Positions 37,045 through 51,477 of a DNA stretch of 64,000 nt are shown here, one piece after another. Location of the stretch: contig JARWKL010000015.1 in assembly GCA_029961685.1 (NCBI GenBank), positions 12,646,801 through 12,710,800 of the forward strand, read 5' to 3'. Origin of the DNA: Aristolochia californica. Its lineage: Eukaryota; Streptophyta; Magnoliopsida; Piperales; Aristolochiaceae. Position numbers and translations under genes: made by a program. Under the pieces are notes generated by a model. The model was not told where the DNA came from. It saw only the letters and a list, made by a program, of their open reading frames with translations, and searched no databases. Positions within the stretch are counted from its first letter, which is position 1; every line of letters begins with the position of its first letter.

Positions 37045-38906
37045 GTGGAATTTCCCAAACATGGATTTTGGAGCTCCTTTTTACTGCGTGAAATAATTTT
37101 CTATTTATTATTATAGTTTTCAAATTTTTTTGCACACTTGAACTCTAAAATTTTCATTTTGTTGCGATCTTATATCTTTTTTGTTCTCGAGGAAAAGTGG
37201 GAGAGTGAAAACTCTAGTTTGGATCTGAAAAAAAAAAAATTGAAGTGAACAAATGCTGAGTGAGATAATTCCGAAAAGTATCTGTGATTTTTAAGGATAG
37301 ATAAAAAGTTGGTTGTTTGTCCCTGGTAAATATCCATCCACTTGAGAATTGTACTTTTTCTACTCCCCTCTAATTTTTGGATCTGAAGGCCACTTGCATC
37401 CTCAATATGCTTGTGGCATGCATATCCACCACACTTAAAACATGTGATGATCAGTTAGAGGTCCCTTTCCTATAAAATTCCACCAAGCTATTATTAGGGG
37501 GTTGTACTAGTGGAATTTCCCAAACATGGATTTTGGAGCTCATTTTTAGTGCGTGAAATAATTTTCTATTTATTATTATAGTTTTCAAATTTTTTTGCAC
37601 ACATGAACTCTAAAATTTTCATTTTGTTGCGATCTTATATCTTTTTTGTTCACGAGGAAAAATGGGAGAGTGAAAACTCAAGTATGGATCTGAAAAAAAA
37701 AAAAATTTGAAATGCACAAATGCTGGAGAGATAATTCCGAAAAGTATCTGTGATTTTTAAGGATAGACAAAAAGTGGGTTGTTTGGCGCTGGTAAATATC
37801 CAACCACTTGAGAATTGTACTTTTTCTACTCCCCCCTAATTTTTGGATCTGAAGGCCACTTCCATCCTCAACATGCTTGTGGCATGCATATCCACCAAAC
37901 TTAAAACATGTGAGGATCAGTTAGAGGTCCCTTTCCTATAAAATTCCACCAAGCTATTATTAGGGGGTTGTACTAGTGGAATTTCCCAAACATGGATTTT
38001 GGTGCTCCTTTTTACTGCGTGAAATAATTTTCTATTTATTATTATTGTTTTCAAAATTTTTTGCACACTTGAACTCTAAAATTTTCATTTTGTTGCGATC
38101 TTATATCTTTTTTGTTCTCGAGGAAAAGTGGGAGAGTGAAAACTCTAGTTTGGATCTGAAAAAAAAAAAATTGAAGTGCACAAATGCTGAGTGAGATAAT
38201 TCCGAAAAGTATTCGTGATTTTTAAGGATAGATAAAAAGTGGGTTGTTTGGCCCTGGTAAATATCCATCCACTTGAGAATTGTACTTTTTCTACTCCCCT
38301 CTAATTTTTGGATCTGAAGGCCACTTGCATCCTCAACATGCTTGTGGCATGCATATCCACCACACTTAAAACATGTGAGGATCAGTTAGAGGTCCCTTTC
38401 CTATAAAATTCCACCAAGCTATTATTAGGGAGTTGTACTAGTGGAATTTCCCAAACATGGATTTTGGAGCTCATTTTTAGTGCGTGAAATAATTTTCTAT
38501 TTATTATTATAGTTTTCAAATTTTTTTGCACACATGAACTCTAAAATTTTCATTTTGTTGCGATCTTATATCTTTTTTGTTCACGAGGAAAAATGGGAGA
38601 GTGAAAACTCTAGTTTGGATCTGAAAAAAAAAAAAATTTGAAATGCACAAATGCTGGAGAGATAATTCCGAAAAGTATCTGTGATTTTTAAGGATAGACA
38701 AAAAGTGGGTTGTTTGGCGCTGGTAAATATCCAACCACTTGAGAATTGTACTTTTTCTACTCCCCCCTAATTTTTGGATCTGAAGGCCACTTGCATCCTC
38801 AACATGCTTGTGGCATGCATATCCACCACACTTAAAACATGTGAGTATCAGTTAGAGGTCCCTTTCCTATAAAATTCCACCAAGCTATTATTAGGGGGTT
38901 GTACTA
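37045..38906 (+). repeat. Four-monomer tandem duplication inside superunit 1, copy 1
   Basis: Matches 38907-40768 at 1862 bp (37045/38907, 37510/39372, 37976/39838, 38441/40303). Markers: GTTCTCGAGG, GAAGTGAACAAATG, GATAAAAAGTTGG, CTCAATATGC, CAAGTATGG, CACTTCCATCC, CACCAAACTTAAAAC, TTTTGGTGCTCC, AGTATTCGTG and TACTCCCCTCTAA. Only a handful of differences are visible (for example GTTTGTCCC / GTTTGGCCC, AGGGAGTTG / AGGGGGTTG). Confidence 0.9.
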
Positions 38907-40768
38907 GTGGAATTTCCCAAACATGGATTTTGGAGCTCCTTTTTACTGCGTGAAATAATTTTCTATTTATTATTATAGTTTTCAAATTTTTTTGCACACT
39001 TGAACTCTAAAATTTTCATTTTGTTGCGATCTTATATCTTTTTTGTTCTCGAGGAAAAGTGGGAGAGTGAAAACTCTAGTTTGGATCTGAAAAAAAAAAA
39101 ATTGAAGTGAACAAATGCTGAGTGAGATAATTCCGAAAAGTATCTGTGATTTTTAAGGATAGATAAAAAGTTGGTTGTTTGGCCCTGGTAAATATCCATC
39201 CACTTGAGAATTGTACTTTTTCTACTCCCCTCTAATTTTTGGATCTGAAGGCCACTTGCATCCTCAATATGCTTGTGGCATGCATATCCACCACACTTAA
39301 AACATGTGAGGATCAGTTAGAGGTCCCTTTCCTATAAAATTCCACCAAGCTATTATTAGGGGGTTGTACTAGTGGAATTTCCCAAACATGGATTTTGGAG
39401 CTCATTTTTAGTGCGTGAAATAATTTTCTATTTATTATTATAGTTTTCAAATTTTTTTGCACACATGAACTCTAAAATTTTCATTTTGTTGCGATCTTAT
39501 ATCTTTTTTGTTCACGAGGAAAAATGGGAGAGTGAAAACTCAAGTATGGATCTGAAAAAAAAAAAAATTTGAAATGCACAAATGCTGGAGAGATAATTCC
39601 GAAAAGTATCTGTGATTTTTAAGGATAGACAAAAAGTGGGTTGTTTGGCGCTGGTAAATATCCAACCACTTGAGAATTGTACTTTTTCTACTCCCCCCTA
39701 ATTTTTGGATCTGAAGGCCACTTCCATCCTCAACATGCTTGTGGCATGCATATCCACCAAACTTAAAACATGTGAGGATCATTTAGAGGTCCCTTTCCTA
39801 TAAAATTCCACCAAGCTATTATTAGGGGGTTGTACTAGTGGAATTTCCCAAACATGGATTTTGGTGCTCCTTTTTACTGCGTGAAATAATTTTCTATTTA
39901 TTATTATTGTTTTCAAATTTTTTTGCACACTTGAACTCTAAAATTTTCATTTTGTTGCGATCTTATATCTTTTTTGTTCTCGAGGAAAAGTGGGAGAGTG
40001 AAAACTCTAGTTTGGATCTGAAAAAAAAAAAATTGAAGTGCACAAATGCTGAGTGAGATAATTCCGAAAAGTATTCGTGATTTTTAAGGATAGATAAAAA
40101 GTGGGTTGTTTGGCCCTGGTAAATATCCATCCACTTGAGAATTGTACTTTTTCTACTCCCCTCTAATTTTTGGATCTGAAGGCCACTTGCATCCTCAACA
40201 TGCTTGTGGCATGCATATCCACCACACTTAAAACATGTGAGGATCAGTTAGAGGTCCCTTTCCTATAAAATTCCACCAAGCTATTATTAGGGGGTTGTAC
40301 TAGTGGAATTTCCCAAACATGGATTTTGGAGCTCATTTTTAGTGCGTGAAATAATTTTCTATTTATTATTATAGTTTTCAAATTTTTTTGCACACATGAA
40401 CTCTAAAATTTTCATTTTGTTGCGATCTTATATCTTTTTTGTTCACGAGGAAAAATGGGAGAGTGAAAACTCAAGTATGGATCTGAAAAAAAAAAAAATT
40501 TGAAATGCACAAATGCTGGAGAGATAATTCCGAAAAGTATCTGTGATTTTTAAGGATAGACAAAAAGTGGGTTGTTTGGCGCTGGTAAATATCCAACCAC
40601 TTGAGAATTGTACTTTTTCTACTCCCCCCTAATTTTTGGATCTGAAGGCCACTTGCATCCTCAACATGCTTGTGGCATGCATATCCACCACACTTAAAAC
40701 ATGTGAGGATCAGTTAGAGGTCCCTTTCCTATAAAATTCCACCAAGCTATTATTAGGGGGTTGTACTA
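38907..40768 (+). repeat. Four-monomer tandem duplication inside superunit 1, copy 2
   Basis: Second copy of 37045-38906. A single copy of the same four-monomer block, without the duplication, stands in superunit 2 at 48218-49613. The tandem duplication in superunit 1 therefore happened after the superunit duplicated, or the second copy was lost there. Confidence 0.88.
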
Positions 40769-43700
40769 GTGGAATTTCCCAAACATGGATTTTGGAGCTC
40801 CTTTTTACTGCGTGAAGTAATTTTCTATTTATTATTATAGTTTTCAAATTTTTTTGCACACTTGAACTCTAAAATTTTCATTTTGTTGCGATCTTATATC
40901 TTTTTTGTTCACGAGGAAAAATGGGAGAGTGAAAACTCAAGTTTGGATCTGAAAAAAAAAAATTTGAAATGCACAAATGCTGAGAGAGATAATCCCGAAA
41001 AGTATCTGTGATTTTTAAGGATAGGCAAAAAGTGGGTTGTTTGGCGCTGGTAAATATCCAACCACTTGAGAATTGTACTTTTTCTACTCCCCCCTAATTT
41101 TTGGATCTGAAGGCCACTTGCATCCTCAACATGCTTGTGGCATGCATATCCACTACACTTAAAACATGTGAGGATTAGTTAGAGGTCCCTTTCCTACAAA
41201 ATTCCACCAAGCTATTATTAGGGGGTTGTACTAGTGGAATTTCCCAAACATGGATTTTGGAGCTCCTTCTTAGTGCGTGAAATAATTTTCTATTTATTAT
41301 TATAGTTTTCAAATTTTTTTGCACACATGAACTCTAAAATTTTCATTTTGTTGAGATCTTATATCTTTTTTGTTCACGAGGAAAAATGGGAGAGTGAAAA
41401 CTCACGTTTGGATCTGAAAAAAAAAAAATTTGAAATGCACAAATGCTGAGAGAGATAATTCCGAAAAGTACCTGTGATTTTTAAGGATAGACAAAAAGTG
41501 GGTTGTTTGGCGCTGGTAAATATCCAACCACTTGAGAATTGTACTTTTTCTACTCCCCCCTAATTTTTGGATCTGAAGGCCACTTCCATCCTCAACATGC
41601 TTGTGGCATGCATATCCACCACACTTAAAACATGTGAGGATCAGTTAGAGGTCCCTTTCCTATAAAATTCCACCAAGCTATTATTAGGGGGTTGTACTAG
41701 TGGAATTTCCCAAACATGGATTTTCGAGCTCCTTTTTACAGCGTGAAATAATTTTCTATTTATTATTATATTTTTCAATTTTTTTTGCACACTTGAACTC
41801 TAAAATTTTCATTTTGTTGCGATCTTATATCTTTTTTGTTCACGAGGAAAAATGGGAGAGTGAAAACTCAAGTTTGGATCTGAAAGAAAAAAAATTTGAA
41901 ATGCACAAATGCTGAGAGAGATAATTCCGAAAAGTATCTGTGATTTTTAAGGATAGACAAAAAGTGGGTTGTTTGGCGCTGGTAAATATCCAACCACTTG
42001 AGAATTGTACTTTTTCTTCTCCCCCCTAATTTTTGGATCTGAAGGCAACACTCATCCTCAACATGCTTGTGGCATGCATATCCACCACACTTAAAACATG
42101 TGAGGATCAGTTAGAGGTCCCTTTCCTATAAAATTCCACGACCCTATTATTAGGGGGTTGTACAAGTGGAATTTCCCAAACATGGATTTTGGAGCTCCTT
42201 TTTAGTGCGTGAAATAATTTTCTATTTATTATTATAGTTTTCAAATTTTTTTGCACACATGAACTCTAAAATTTTCATTTTGTTGCGATCTTATATCTTT
42301 TTTGTTCACGAGGAAAAATGGGAGAGTGAAAACTTAAGTTTGGATCTGAAAAAAAAAAAAATTTGAAATGCACAAATGCTGGAGAGATAATTCCGAAAAG
42401 TATCTGTGATTTTTAAGGATAGACAAAAAGTGGGTTGTTTGGCGCTGGTAAATATCCAACCACTTGAGAATTGTACTTTTTCTTCTCCCCCCTAATTTTT
42501 GGATCTGAAGGCCACTTGCATCCTCAACATGCTTGTGGCATGCATATCCACCACACTTAAAACATGTGAGGATCAGTTAGATGTCCCTTTCCTTTAAAAT
42601 TCCACCAAGATATTATTAGGGGGTTGTACTAGCGGAATTTCCCAAACATGGATTTTTGAGCTCATTTTTAGTGCGTGAAATAATTTTCTATTTATTATTA
42701 TTGTTTTCAAATTTTTTTGCACACATGAACTTTAAAATTTTCATTTTGTTGCGATCTTATATCTTTTTTGTTCACGAGGAAAAGTGGGAGAGTGAAAACT
42801 CAAGTTTGGATCTGAAAAAAAAAAAAATTGAAGTGCACAAATGCTGAGAGAGATTATTCGGAAAAGTATCTGTGATTTTTAAGGATAGACAAAAAGTGGG
42901 TTGTTTGCCCCTGGTAAATATCCATCCACTTGAGAATTGTACTTTTTCTACTCCCCCCTAATTTTTGGATCTGAAGGCCACTTGCATCCTCAACATGCTT
43001 GTGGCATGCATATCCTCCAAACTTAAAACATGTGAGGATCAGTTAGAGGTCCTTTTCCTATAAAATTCCACCAAGCTATTATTAGGGGGTTGTACTAGTG
43101 GAATTTCCCAAACATGGATTTTGGAGCTCATTTTTAGTGCGTGAAATAATTTTCTATTTATTATTATAGTTTTCAAATTTTTTTGCACACATGAACTCTA
43201 ATATTTTCATTTTGTTGCGATCTTATATCTTTTTTGGTCACGAGGAAAAATGGGAGAGTGAAAACTCAAGTTTGGATCCAAAAAAAAAAAATTTGAAGTG
43301 CACAAATACTGAGAGAGATAATTCCGAAAAGTATCTGTGATTTTTAAGGATAGGCAAAAAGCGGGTTGTTTGGCCCTTGTAAATATCCAACCACTTGAGA
43401 ATTGTACTTTTTCTACTCCCCCCTAATTTTTGGATCTGAAGGCAACTTGCATCCTCAACATGCTTGTGGCATGCATATCCACCACACTTAAAACATGTGA
43501 GGATTAGTTACAGGTCCCTTTCCTATAAAATTCCACCAACCTATTATTAGGGGGTTGTACTAGTGGAATTTCCCAAACATGGATTTTGGAGCTCATTTTT
43601 AGTGCGTGAAATAATTTTTTATTTATTATTATAGTTTTCAATTTTTTTTGCACACATGAACTCTAAAATTTTCATTTTGTTGCGATCTTATATCTTTTTT

Positions 43701-46700
43701 GTTCACGAGGAAAAAAGGGAGAGTTTTCACTCAAGTTTGGATCTGAAAAAAAAAAAAAATTGAAATGCACAAATGCTGAGAGAGATAATTCCGAAAAGTA
43801 TCTGTGATTTTTAAGGATAGGCAAAAAGTGGGTTGTTTGGCCCTGGTAAATATCCAACCACTTGAGAATTGTACTTTTTCTTCTCCCCCCTAATTTTTGG
43901 ATCTGAAGGCCACTTGCATCCTCAACATGCTTGTGGCATGCATATCCACCACACTTAAAACATGTGAGGATCAGTTAGAGGTCCCTTTCCTTTAAAATTC
44001 CACCAAGATATTATTAGGGGGTTGTACTAGTGGAATTTCTCAAACATGGATTTTGGAGATCATTTTTAGAGCGTGAAATAATTTTCTATTTATTATTATT
44101 GTTTTCAAATTTTTTTGCACACATGAACTCTGAAAATTTCATTTTGTTGCGATCTTATATCTTTTTTGTTCACGAGGAAAAATGGGAGAGTTAAAACTCA
44201 AGTTTGGATTTGAAAAAAAAAAAATTTGAATTGCACAAATGCTGAGAGAAATAATTCCGAAAACTATCTGTGATTTTTAAGGATAGGCAAAAAGTGGGTT
44301 GTTTGGCCCTTGTAAATATCCATCCACTTGAGAATTGTACTTTTTCTACTCCCCCCTAATTTTTGGATCTAAAGGCCACTTGCATCCTCAACATGCTTGT
44401 GGCATGCATATCCACCACACTTAAAACATGTGAGGATCAGTTAGAGGTCCCTTTCCTTTAAAATTCCACCAAGATATTATTAGGGGGTTGTACTAGTGGA
44501 ATTTCCCAAACATGGATTTTGGAGCTCATTTTTAGTGCGTGAAATAATTTTCTATTTATTATTATAGTTTTCAAATTTTTTTGCACACATGAACTCTAAA
44601 ATTTTCATTTTGTTGCGATCTTATATCTTTTTTGTTCACGAGGAAAAGTGGGAGAGTGAAAACTCTAGTTTGGATCTGAAAAAAAAAAATTGAAGTGCAC
44701 AAATGCTGAGAGAGATAATTCGGAAAAGTATCTGTGATTTTTGAGGATAGACAAAAAGTGGGTTCTTTGGCCCTGGTAAATATCCATCCACTTGAGAATT
44801 GTACTTTTTCTACTCCCCCCTAATTTTTGGATCTGAAGGCCACTTGCATCCTCAACATGCTTATGGCATGCATATCCACCACACTTAAAACATGTGAGGA
44901 TCAGTTAGAGGTCCCTTTCCTTTAAAATTCCACCAAGATATTATTAGCGGGTTGTACTAGTGGAATTTCCCAAACATGGATTTTGGAGCTCATTTTTAGT
45001 GCGTGAAATAATTTTCTATTTATTATTATAGTTTTCAAATTTTTTTGCACACATGAACTCAAAAATTTTCATTTTGTTGCGATCTTATATCTTTTTTGTT
45101 CACGAGGAAAAATGGGAGAGTGAAAACTCAAGTTTGGATCTGAAAAAAAAAACAATTTGAAATGCACAAATGCTGGAGAGATAATTCCGAAAAGTGTCTG
45201 TGATTTTTAAGGATAGACAAAAAGTGGGTTGTTTGGCGCTGGTAAATATCCAACCACTTGAGAATTGTACTTTTTCTACTCCCCCCTAATTTTTGGATCT
45301 GAAGGCCACTTGCATCCTCAACATGCTTGTGGCATGCATATCCACCACACTTAAAACATGTGAGGATCAATTAGAGGTCACTTTCCTATAAAATTCCACC
45401 AAGCTATTATTAGGGGGTTGTACTAGTGGAATTTCCCAAACATGGATTTTGGAGCTTCTTTTTACTGCGTGAAATAATTTTCTATTTATTATTATAGTTT
45501 TCAAATTTTTTTGCACACTTGAACTCTAAAATTTTTATTTTGTTGCGATCTTATATCTTTTTTGTTCACGAGGAAAAATGGGAGAGTGAAAACTCAAGTT
45601 TGGATCTGAAAAAAAAAATTTGAAATGCACAAATGCTGGAGAGATAATTCCGAAAAGTATCTGTGATTTTTAAGGATAGACAAAAAGTGGGTTGTTTGGC
45701 GCTGGTAAATATCCAACCACTTGAGAATTGTACTTTTTCTACTCCCCCGTAATTTTTGGATCTGAAGGCCACTTGCATCCTCAACATGCTTGTGGCATGC
45801 ATATCCACCACACTTAAAACATGTGAGGATCAGTTAGAGGTCACTTTCCTATAAAATTCCATCAAGCTATTATTAGGGGGTAGTACTAGTGGAATTTCCC
45901 AAACATGGATTTTAGAGCTTTTTTTTACTGCGTGAAATAATTTTCAATTTATTATTATAGTTTTCAAATTTTTTTCCACACTTGAACTCTAAAATTTTCA
46001 TTTTGTTGCGATCTGATATCTTTTTTGGTCACGACGAAAAATGGGAGAGTGAAAACTCAAGTTTGGATCTGAAAAAAAAAAAATTTGAAATGCACAAATG
46101 CTGAGAGAGATAATTCCGAAAAGTACCTGTGATTTTTAAGGATAGACAAAAAGTGGGTTGTTTGGCGCTGGTAAATATCCAACCACTTGAGAATTGTACT
46201 TTTTCTACTCCCCCCTAATTTTTGGATCTGAAGGCCACTTCCATCCTCAACATGCTTGTGGCATGCATATCCACCACACTTAAAACATGTGAGGATCAGT
46301 TAGAGGTCCCTTTCCTATAAAATTCCACCAAGCTATTATTAGGGGGTTGTACTAGTGGAATTTCCCAAACATGGATTTTGGAGCTCATTTTTTGTGCGTG
46401 AAATAATTTTCTATTTATTATTATAGTTTTCAAATTTTTTTGCACCCATGAACTCTAAAATTTTCATTTTGTTGCGATCTTATATCATTTTTGTTCATGA
46501 GGAAAAATGGGAGAGAGAAAACTCAAGTTTGGATCTGAAAAAAAAAAAATTGAAGTGCACAAATGCTGAGTGAGATAATTCCGAAAAGTATCTGTGATTT
46601 TTAAGGATAGATAAAAAGTGGGTTGTTTGGCCCTGGTAAATATCCATCCACTTGAGAATTGTACTTTTTCTACTCCCCTCTAATTTTTGGATCTGAAGGC

Positions 46701-49613
46701 CACTTGCATCCTCAACATGCTTGTGGCATGCATATCCACCACACTCAAAACATGTGAGGATCAGTTAGAGGTCCCTTTCCTATAAAATTCCACCAAGCTA
46801 TTATTAGGGGGTTGTACTAGTGGAATTTCCCAAACATGGATTTTGGAGCTCATTTTTTGTGCGTGAAATAATTTTCTATTTATTATTAAAGCTTTCAAAT
46901 TTTTTTGCACACATGAAGTCTAAAATTTTCATTTTGTTGCGATCTTATATCTTTTTTGTTCACGAGGAAAAATGGGAGAGTGAAAACTCATGTTTGGATC
47001 TGAAAAAAAAAAAATTTGAATTGCACAAATGCTGAGAGAGATAATTCCGAAAAGTATATGTGATTTTTAAGGATAGGCAAAAGGTGGGTTGTTTGGCCCT
47101 GGCAAATATCCAACCACTTGAAAATTGTACTTTTTCTACTCCCCCCTAATTTTTGGATCTGAAGCCACTTGCATCCTCAACATGCTTGTGGCATGCATAT
47201 CCACCACACTTAAAACATGTGAGGATCAGTTAGAGGTCCCTTTCCTATAAAATTCCACCAAGCTATTATTAGGGGGTTGTACTAGTGGAATTTCTGAAAC
47301 ATGGATTTTGGAGCTCATTTTTAGTGCGTGAAATAATTTTCTATTTATTATTATTGTTTTCAAATTTTTTTGCACACATGAACTCTAAAATTTTCATCTT
47401 GTTGCGATCTTATATCTTTTTTGTTCACGAGGAAAAGTGGGAGAGTGAAAACTCAAGTTTGGAACTGAAAAAAAAAAAAATTTGAAGTGCACAAATGCTG
47501 AGAGAGATAATTCCGAAAAGTATCTGTGATTTTTAAGGATAGGCAAAAAGTGGGTTGTTTGGCCCTGGTAAATATCTATCCACTTGAGAATTGTACTTTT
47601 TCTACTCCCCCCTAATTTTTGGATCTGAAGGCCACTTGCATCCTCAACATGCTTGTGGCATGCATATCCACCACACTTAAAACATGTGAGGATCAGTTAG
47701 AGGTCCCTTTCCTTTAAAATTCCACCAAGCTATTATTAGGGGGTTGTACTAGTGGAATTTCCCAAACATGGATTTTGGAGCTCATTTTTAGTGCGTGAAA
47801 TAATTTTCTATTTATTATTATAGTTTTCAAATTTTTTTGCACACATGAACTCTAAAATTTTCATTTTGTTGCGATCTTATATCTTTTTTGTTCACGAGGA
47901 AAAATGGGAGAGTGAAAACTCAAGAATGGATCTGAAAAAAAAAAAAATTTGAAATGCACAAATGCTGGAGAGATAATTCCGAAAAGTATCTGTGATTTTT
48001 AAGGATAGACAAAAAGTGGGTTGTTTGGCGCTGGTAAATATCCAACCACTTGAGAGTTGTACTTTTTCTACTCCCCCCTAATTTTTGGATCTGAAGGCCA
48101 CTTGCATCCTCAACATGCTTGTGGCATGCATATCCACCACACTTAAAACATGTGAGTATCAGTTAGAGGTCCCTTTCCTATAAAATTCCACCAAGCTATT
48201 ATTAGGGGGTTGTACTAGTGGAATTTCCCAAACATGGATTTTGGAGCTCCTTTTTACTACGTGAAATAATTTTTTATTTATTATTATAGTTTTCAAATTT
48301 TTTTGCACACTTGAACTCTAAAATTTTCATTTTGTTGCGATCTTATATCTTTTTTGTTCTCGAGGAAAAGTGGGAGAGTGAAAACTCTAGTTTGGATCTG
48401 AAAAAAAAAAAATTGAAGTGCACAAATGCTGATTGAGATAATTCCGAAAAGTATCTGTGATTTTTAAGGATAGATAAAAAGTTGGTTGTTTGGCCCTGGT
48501 AAATATCCATCCACTTGAGAATTGTACTTTTTCTACTCCCCTCTAATTTTTGGATCTGAAGGCCACTTGCATCCTCAATATGCTTGTGGCATGCATATCC
48601 ACCACACTTAAAACATGTGAGGATCAGTTAGAGGTCCCTTTCCTATAAAATTCCACCAAGCTATTATTAGGGGGTTGTACTAGTGGAATTTCCCAAACAT
48701 GGATTTTGGAGCTCATTTTTAGTGCGTGAAATAATTTTCTATTTATTATTATAGTTTTCAAATTTTTTTGCACACATGAACTCTAAAATTTTCATTTTGT
48801 TGCGATCTTATATCTTTTTTGTTCACGAGGAAAAATGGGAGAGTGAAAACTCAAGTATGGATCTGAAAAAAAAAAAAATTTGAAATGCACAAATGCTGGA
48901 GAGATAATTCCGAAAAGTATCTGTGATTTTTAAGGATAGACAAAAAGTGGGTTGTTTGGCGCTGGTAAATATCCAACCACTTGAGAATTGTACTTTTTCT
49001 ACTCCCCCCTAATTTTTCGATCTGAAGGCCACTTGCATCCTCAACATGCTTGTGGCATGCATATCCACCAAACTTAAAACATGTGAGGATCAGTTAGAGG
49101 TCCCTTTCCTATAAAATTCCACCAAGCTATTATTAGGGGGTTGTACTAGTGGAATTTCCCAAACATGGATTTTTGTGCTCCTTTTTACTGCGTGAAATAA
49201 TTTTCTATTTATTATTATAGTTTTCAAATTTTTTTGCACACTTGAACTCTAAAATTTTCATTTTGTTGCGATCTTATATCTTTTTTGTTCTCGAGGAAAA
49301 GTGGGAGAGTGAAAACTCTAGTTTGGATCTGAAAAAAAAAAAATTGAAGTGCGCAAATGCTGAGTGAGATAATTCCGAAAAGTATCTGTGATTTTTTAGG
49401 ATAGATAAAAAGTGGGTTGTTTGGCGCTGGTAAATATCCAACCACTTGAGAATTGTACTTTTTCTACTCCCCCCTAATTTTTGGATCTGAAGGCCACTTG
49501 CATCCTCAACATGCTTGTGGCATGCATATCCACCACACTTAAAACATGTGAGGATCAGTTAGAGGTCCCTTTCCTATAAAATTCCACCAAGCTATTATTA
49601 GGGGGTTGTACTA

Positions 49614-50545
49614 GTGGAATTTCCCAAACATGGATTTTGGAGCTCCTTTTTACTGCGTGAAATAATTTTCTATTTATTATTATAGTTTTCAAATTTTTTT
49701 GCACACATGAACTCTAAAATTTTCATTTTGTTGCGATCTTATATCTTTTTTTTTCACGAGGAAAAATGGGAGAGTGAAAACTCAAGTTAGGATCTGAAAG
49801 AAAAAAAATTTGAAATGCACAAATGCTGAGAGAGATAATTCCGAAAAGAATCTGTGATTTTTAAGGATAGACAAAAAGTGGGTTGTTTGGCGCTGGTAAA
49901 TATCCAACCACTTGAGAATTGTACTTTTTCTACTCCCCCCTAATTTTTGGATCTGAAGGCCACTTGCATCCTCAACATGCTTGTGGCATGCATATCCACC
50001 ACACTTAGAACATGTGAGGATCAGTTAGAGGTCACTTTCCTATAAAATTCCACCAAGCTATTATTAGGGGGTTGTACTAGTGGAATTTCCCAAACATGGA
50101 TTTTAGAGCTCCTTTTTACTGCGTGAAGTAATTTTCTATTTATTATTATAGTTTTCAAATTTTTTTGCACACATGAACTCTAAAATTTTCATTTTGTTGC
50201 GATCTTATATCTTTTTTGTTCACGAGGAAAAATGGGAGAGTGAAAACTCAAGTATGGATCTGAAAAAAAAAAAAATTTGAAATGCACAAATGCTGGAGAG
50301 ATAATTCCGAAAAGTATCTGTGATTTTTAAGGATAGACAAAAAGTGGGTTGTTTGGCGCTGGTAAATATCCAACCACTTGAGAATTGTACTTTTTCTACT
50401 CCCCCCTAATTTTTGGATCTGAAGGCCACTTGCATCCTCAACATGCTTGTGGCATGCATATCCACCACACTTAAAACATGTGAGGATCAGTTAGAGGTCC
50501 CTTTCCTATAAAATTCCACCAAGCTATTATTAGGGGGTTGTACTA
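49614..50545 (+). repeat. Two-monomer tandem duplication in superunit 2, copy 1
   Basis: Matches 50546-51477 at 932 bp (49614/50546, 50080/51012). Shared: CAAGTTAGGATCTGAAAG with the interrupted A-tract, AAAAGAATCTGTG, GGTCACTTTCC, GATTTTAGAGCTCC and GCGTGAAGTAATT. The second half of the second monomer differs (CAAGTATGG with CTGGAGAG here; CAAGTTTGG with GATAATCCC in copy 2). Confidence 0.87.
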
Positions 50546-51477
50546 GTGGAATTTCCCAAACATGGATTTTGGAGCTCCTTTTTACTGCGTGAAATAATTT
50601 TCTATTTATTATTATAGTTTTCAAATTTTTTTGCACACATGAACTCTAAAATTTTCATTTTGTTGCGATCTTATATCTTTTTTGTTCACGAGGAAAAATG
50701 GGAGAGTGAAAACTCAAGTTAGGATCTGAAAGAAAAAAAATTTGAAATGCACAAATGCTGAGAGAGATAATTCCGAAAAGAATCTGTGATTTTTAAGGAT
50801 AGACAAAAAGTGGGTTGTTTGGCGCTGGTAAATATCCAACCACTTGAGAATTGTACTTTTTCTACTCCCCCCTAATTTTTGGATCTGAAGGCCACTTGCA
50901 TCCTCAACATGCTTGTGGCATGCATATCCACCACACTTAAAACATGTGAGGATCAGTTAGAGGTCACTTTCCTATAAAATTCCACCAAGCTATTATTAGG
51001 GGGTTGTACTAGTGGAATTTCCCAAACATGGATTTTAGAGCTCCTTTTTACTGCGTGAAGTAATTTTCTATTTATTATTATAGTTTTCAAATTTTTTTGC
51101 ACACTTGAACTCTAAAATTTTCATTTTGTTGCGATCTTATATCTTTTTTGTTCACGAGGAAAAATGGGAGAGTGAAAACTCAAGTTTGGATCTGAAAAAA
51201 AAAAAATTTGAAATGCACAAATGCTGAGAGAGATAATCCCGAAAAGTATCTGTGATTTTTAAGGATAGGCAAAAAGTGGGTTGTTTGGCGCTGGTAAATA
51301 TCCAACCACTTGAGAATTGTACTTTTTCTACTCCCCCCTAATTTTTGGATCTGAAGGCCTCTTGCATCCTCAACATGCTTGTGGCATGCATATCCACTAC
51401 ACTTAAAACATGTGAGGATTAGTTAGAGGTCCCTTTCCTACAAAATTCCACCAAGCTATTATTAGGGGGTTGTACTA
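50546..51477 (+). repeat. Two-monomer tandem duplication in superunit 2, copy 2
   Basis: Second copy of the 49614 dimer. Its last half-monomer (from about 51100) rejoins the superunit order seen at 40860 onward in copy 1 (GATAATCCCG, CTTCTTAGTGC), which places the exchange breakpoint in the T-rich third of the monomer. Confidence 0.86.

Larger units (their letters stand above)
36112..47284 (+). repeat. Superunit copy 1 (24 monomers, 11.2 kb)
   Basis: Ordered markers shared with 47285-57061: TTGGAACTGAAA (about 36286), CAAGAATGGATC (36749), GTGAGTATCAG (36979), GATAAAAAGTTGG (37302), CTCAATATGC (37402), CAAGTATGG (37680), CCACCAAAC (37895), TGAAGTAATT (40815), GATAATCCCG (40987), CTTCTTAGTGC (41267), GTTGAGATC (41351), CTCACGTTTGG (41401), AGTACCTGTG (41467), CCACGACCC (42137), CTTAAGTTTGG (42333), TATCCTCCAAAC (43010), GCGGGTTG (43361), TTTCTCAAAC (44036), GATCAATTAGAGGTCAC (45365) and TATCATTTTTGTTCATG (46483). 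Extra here relative to copy 2: part of 38441-40768, the 41700 monomer, and the 44496 and 46820 monomers. Confidence 0.84.
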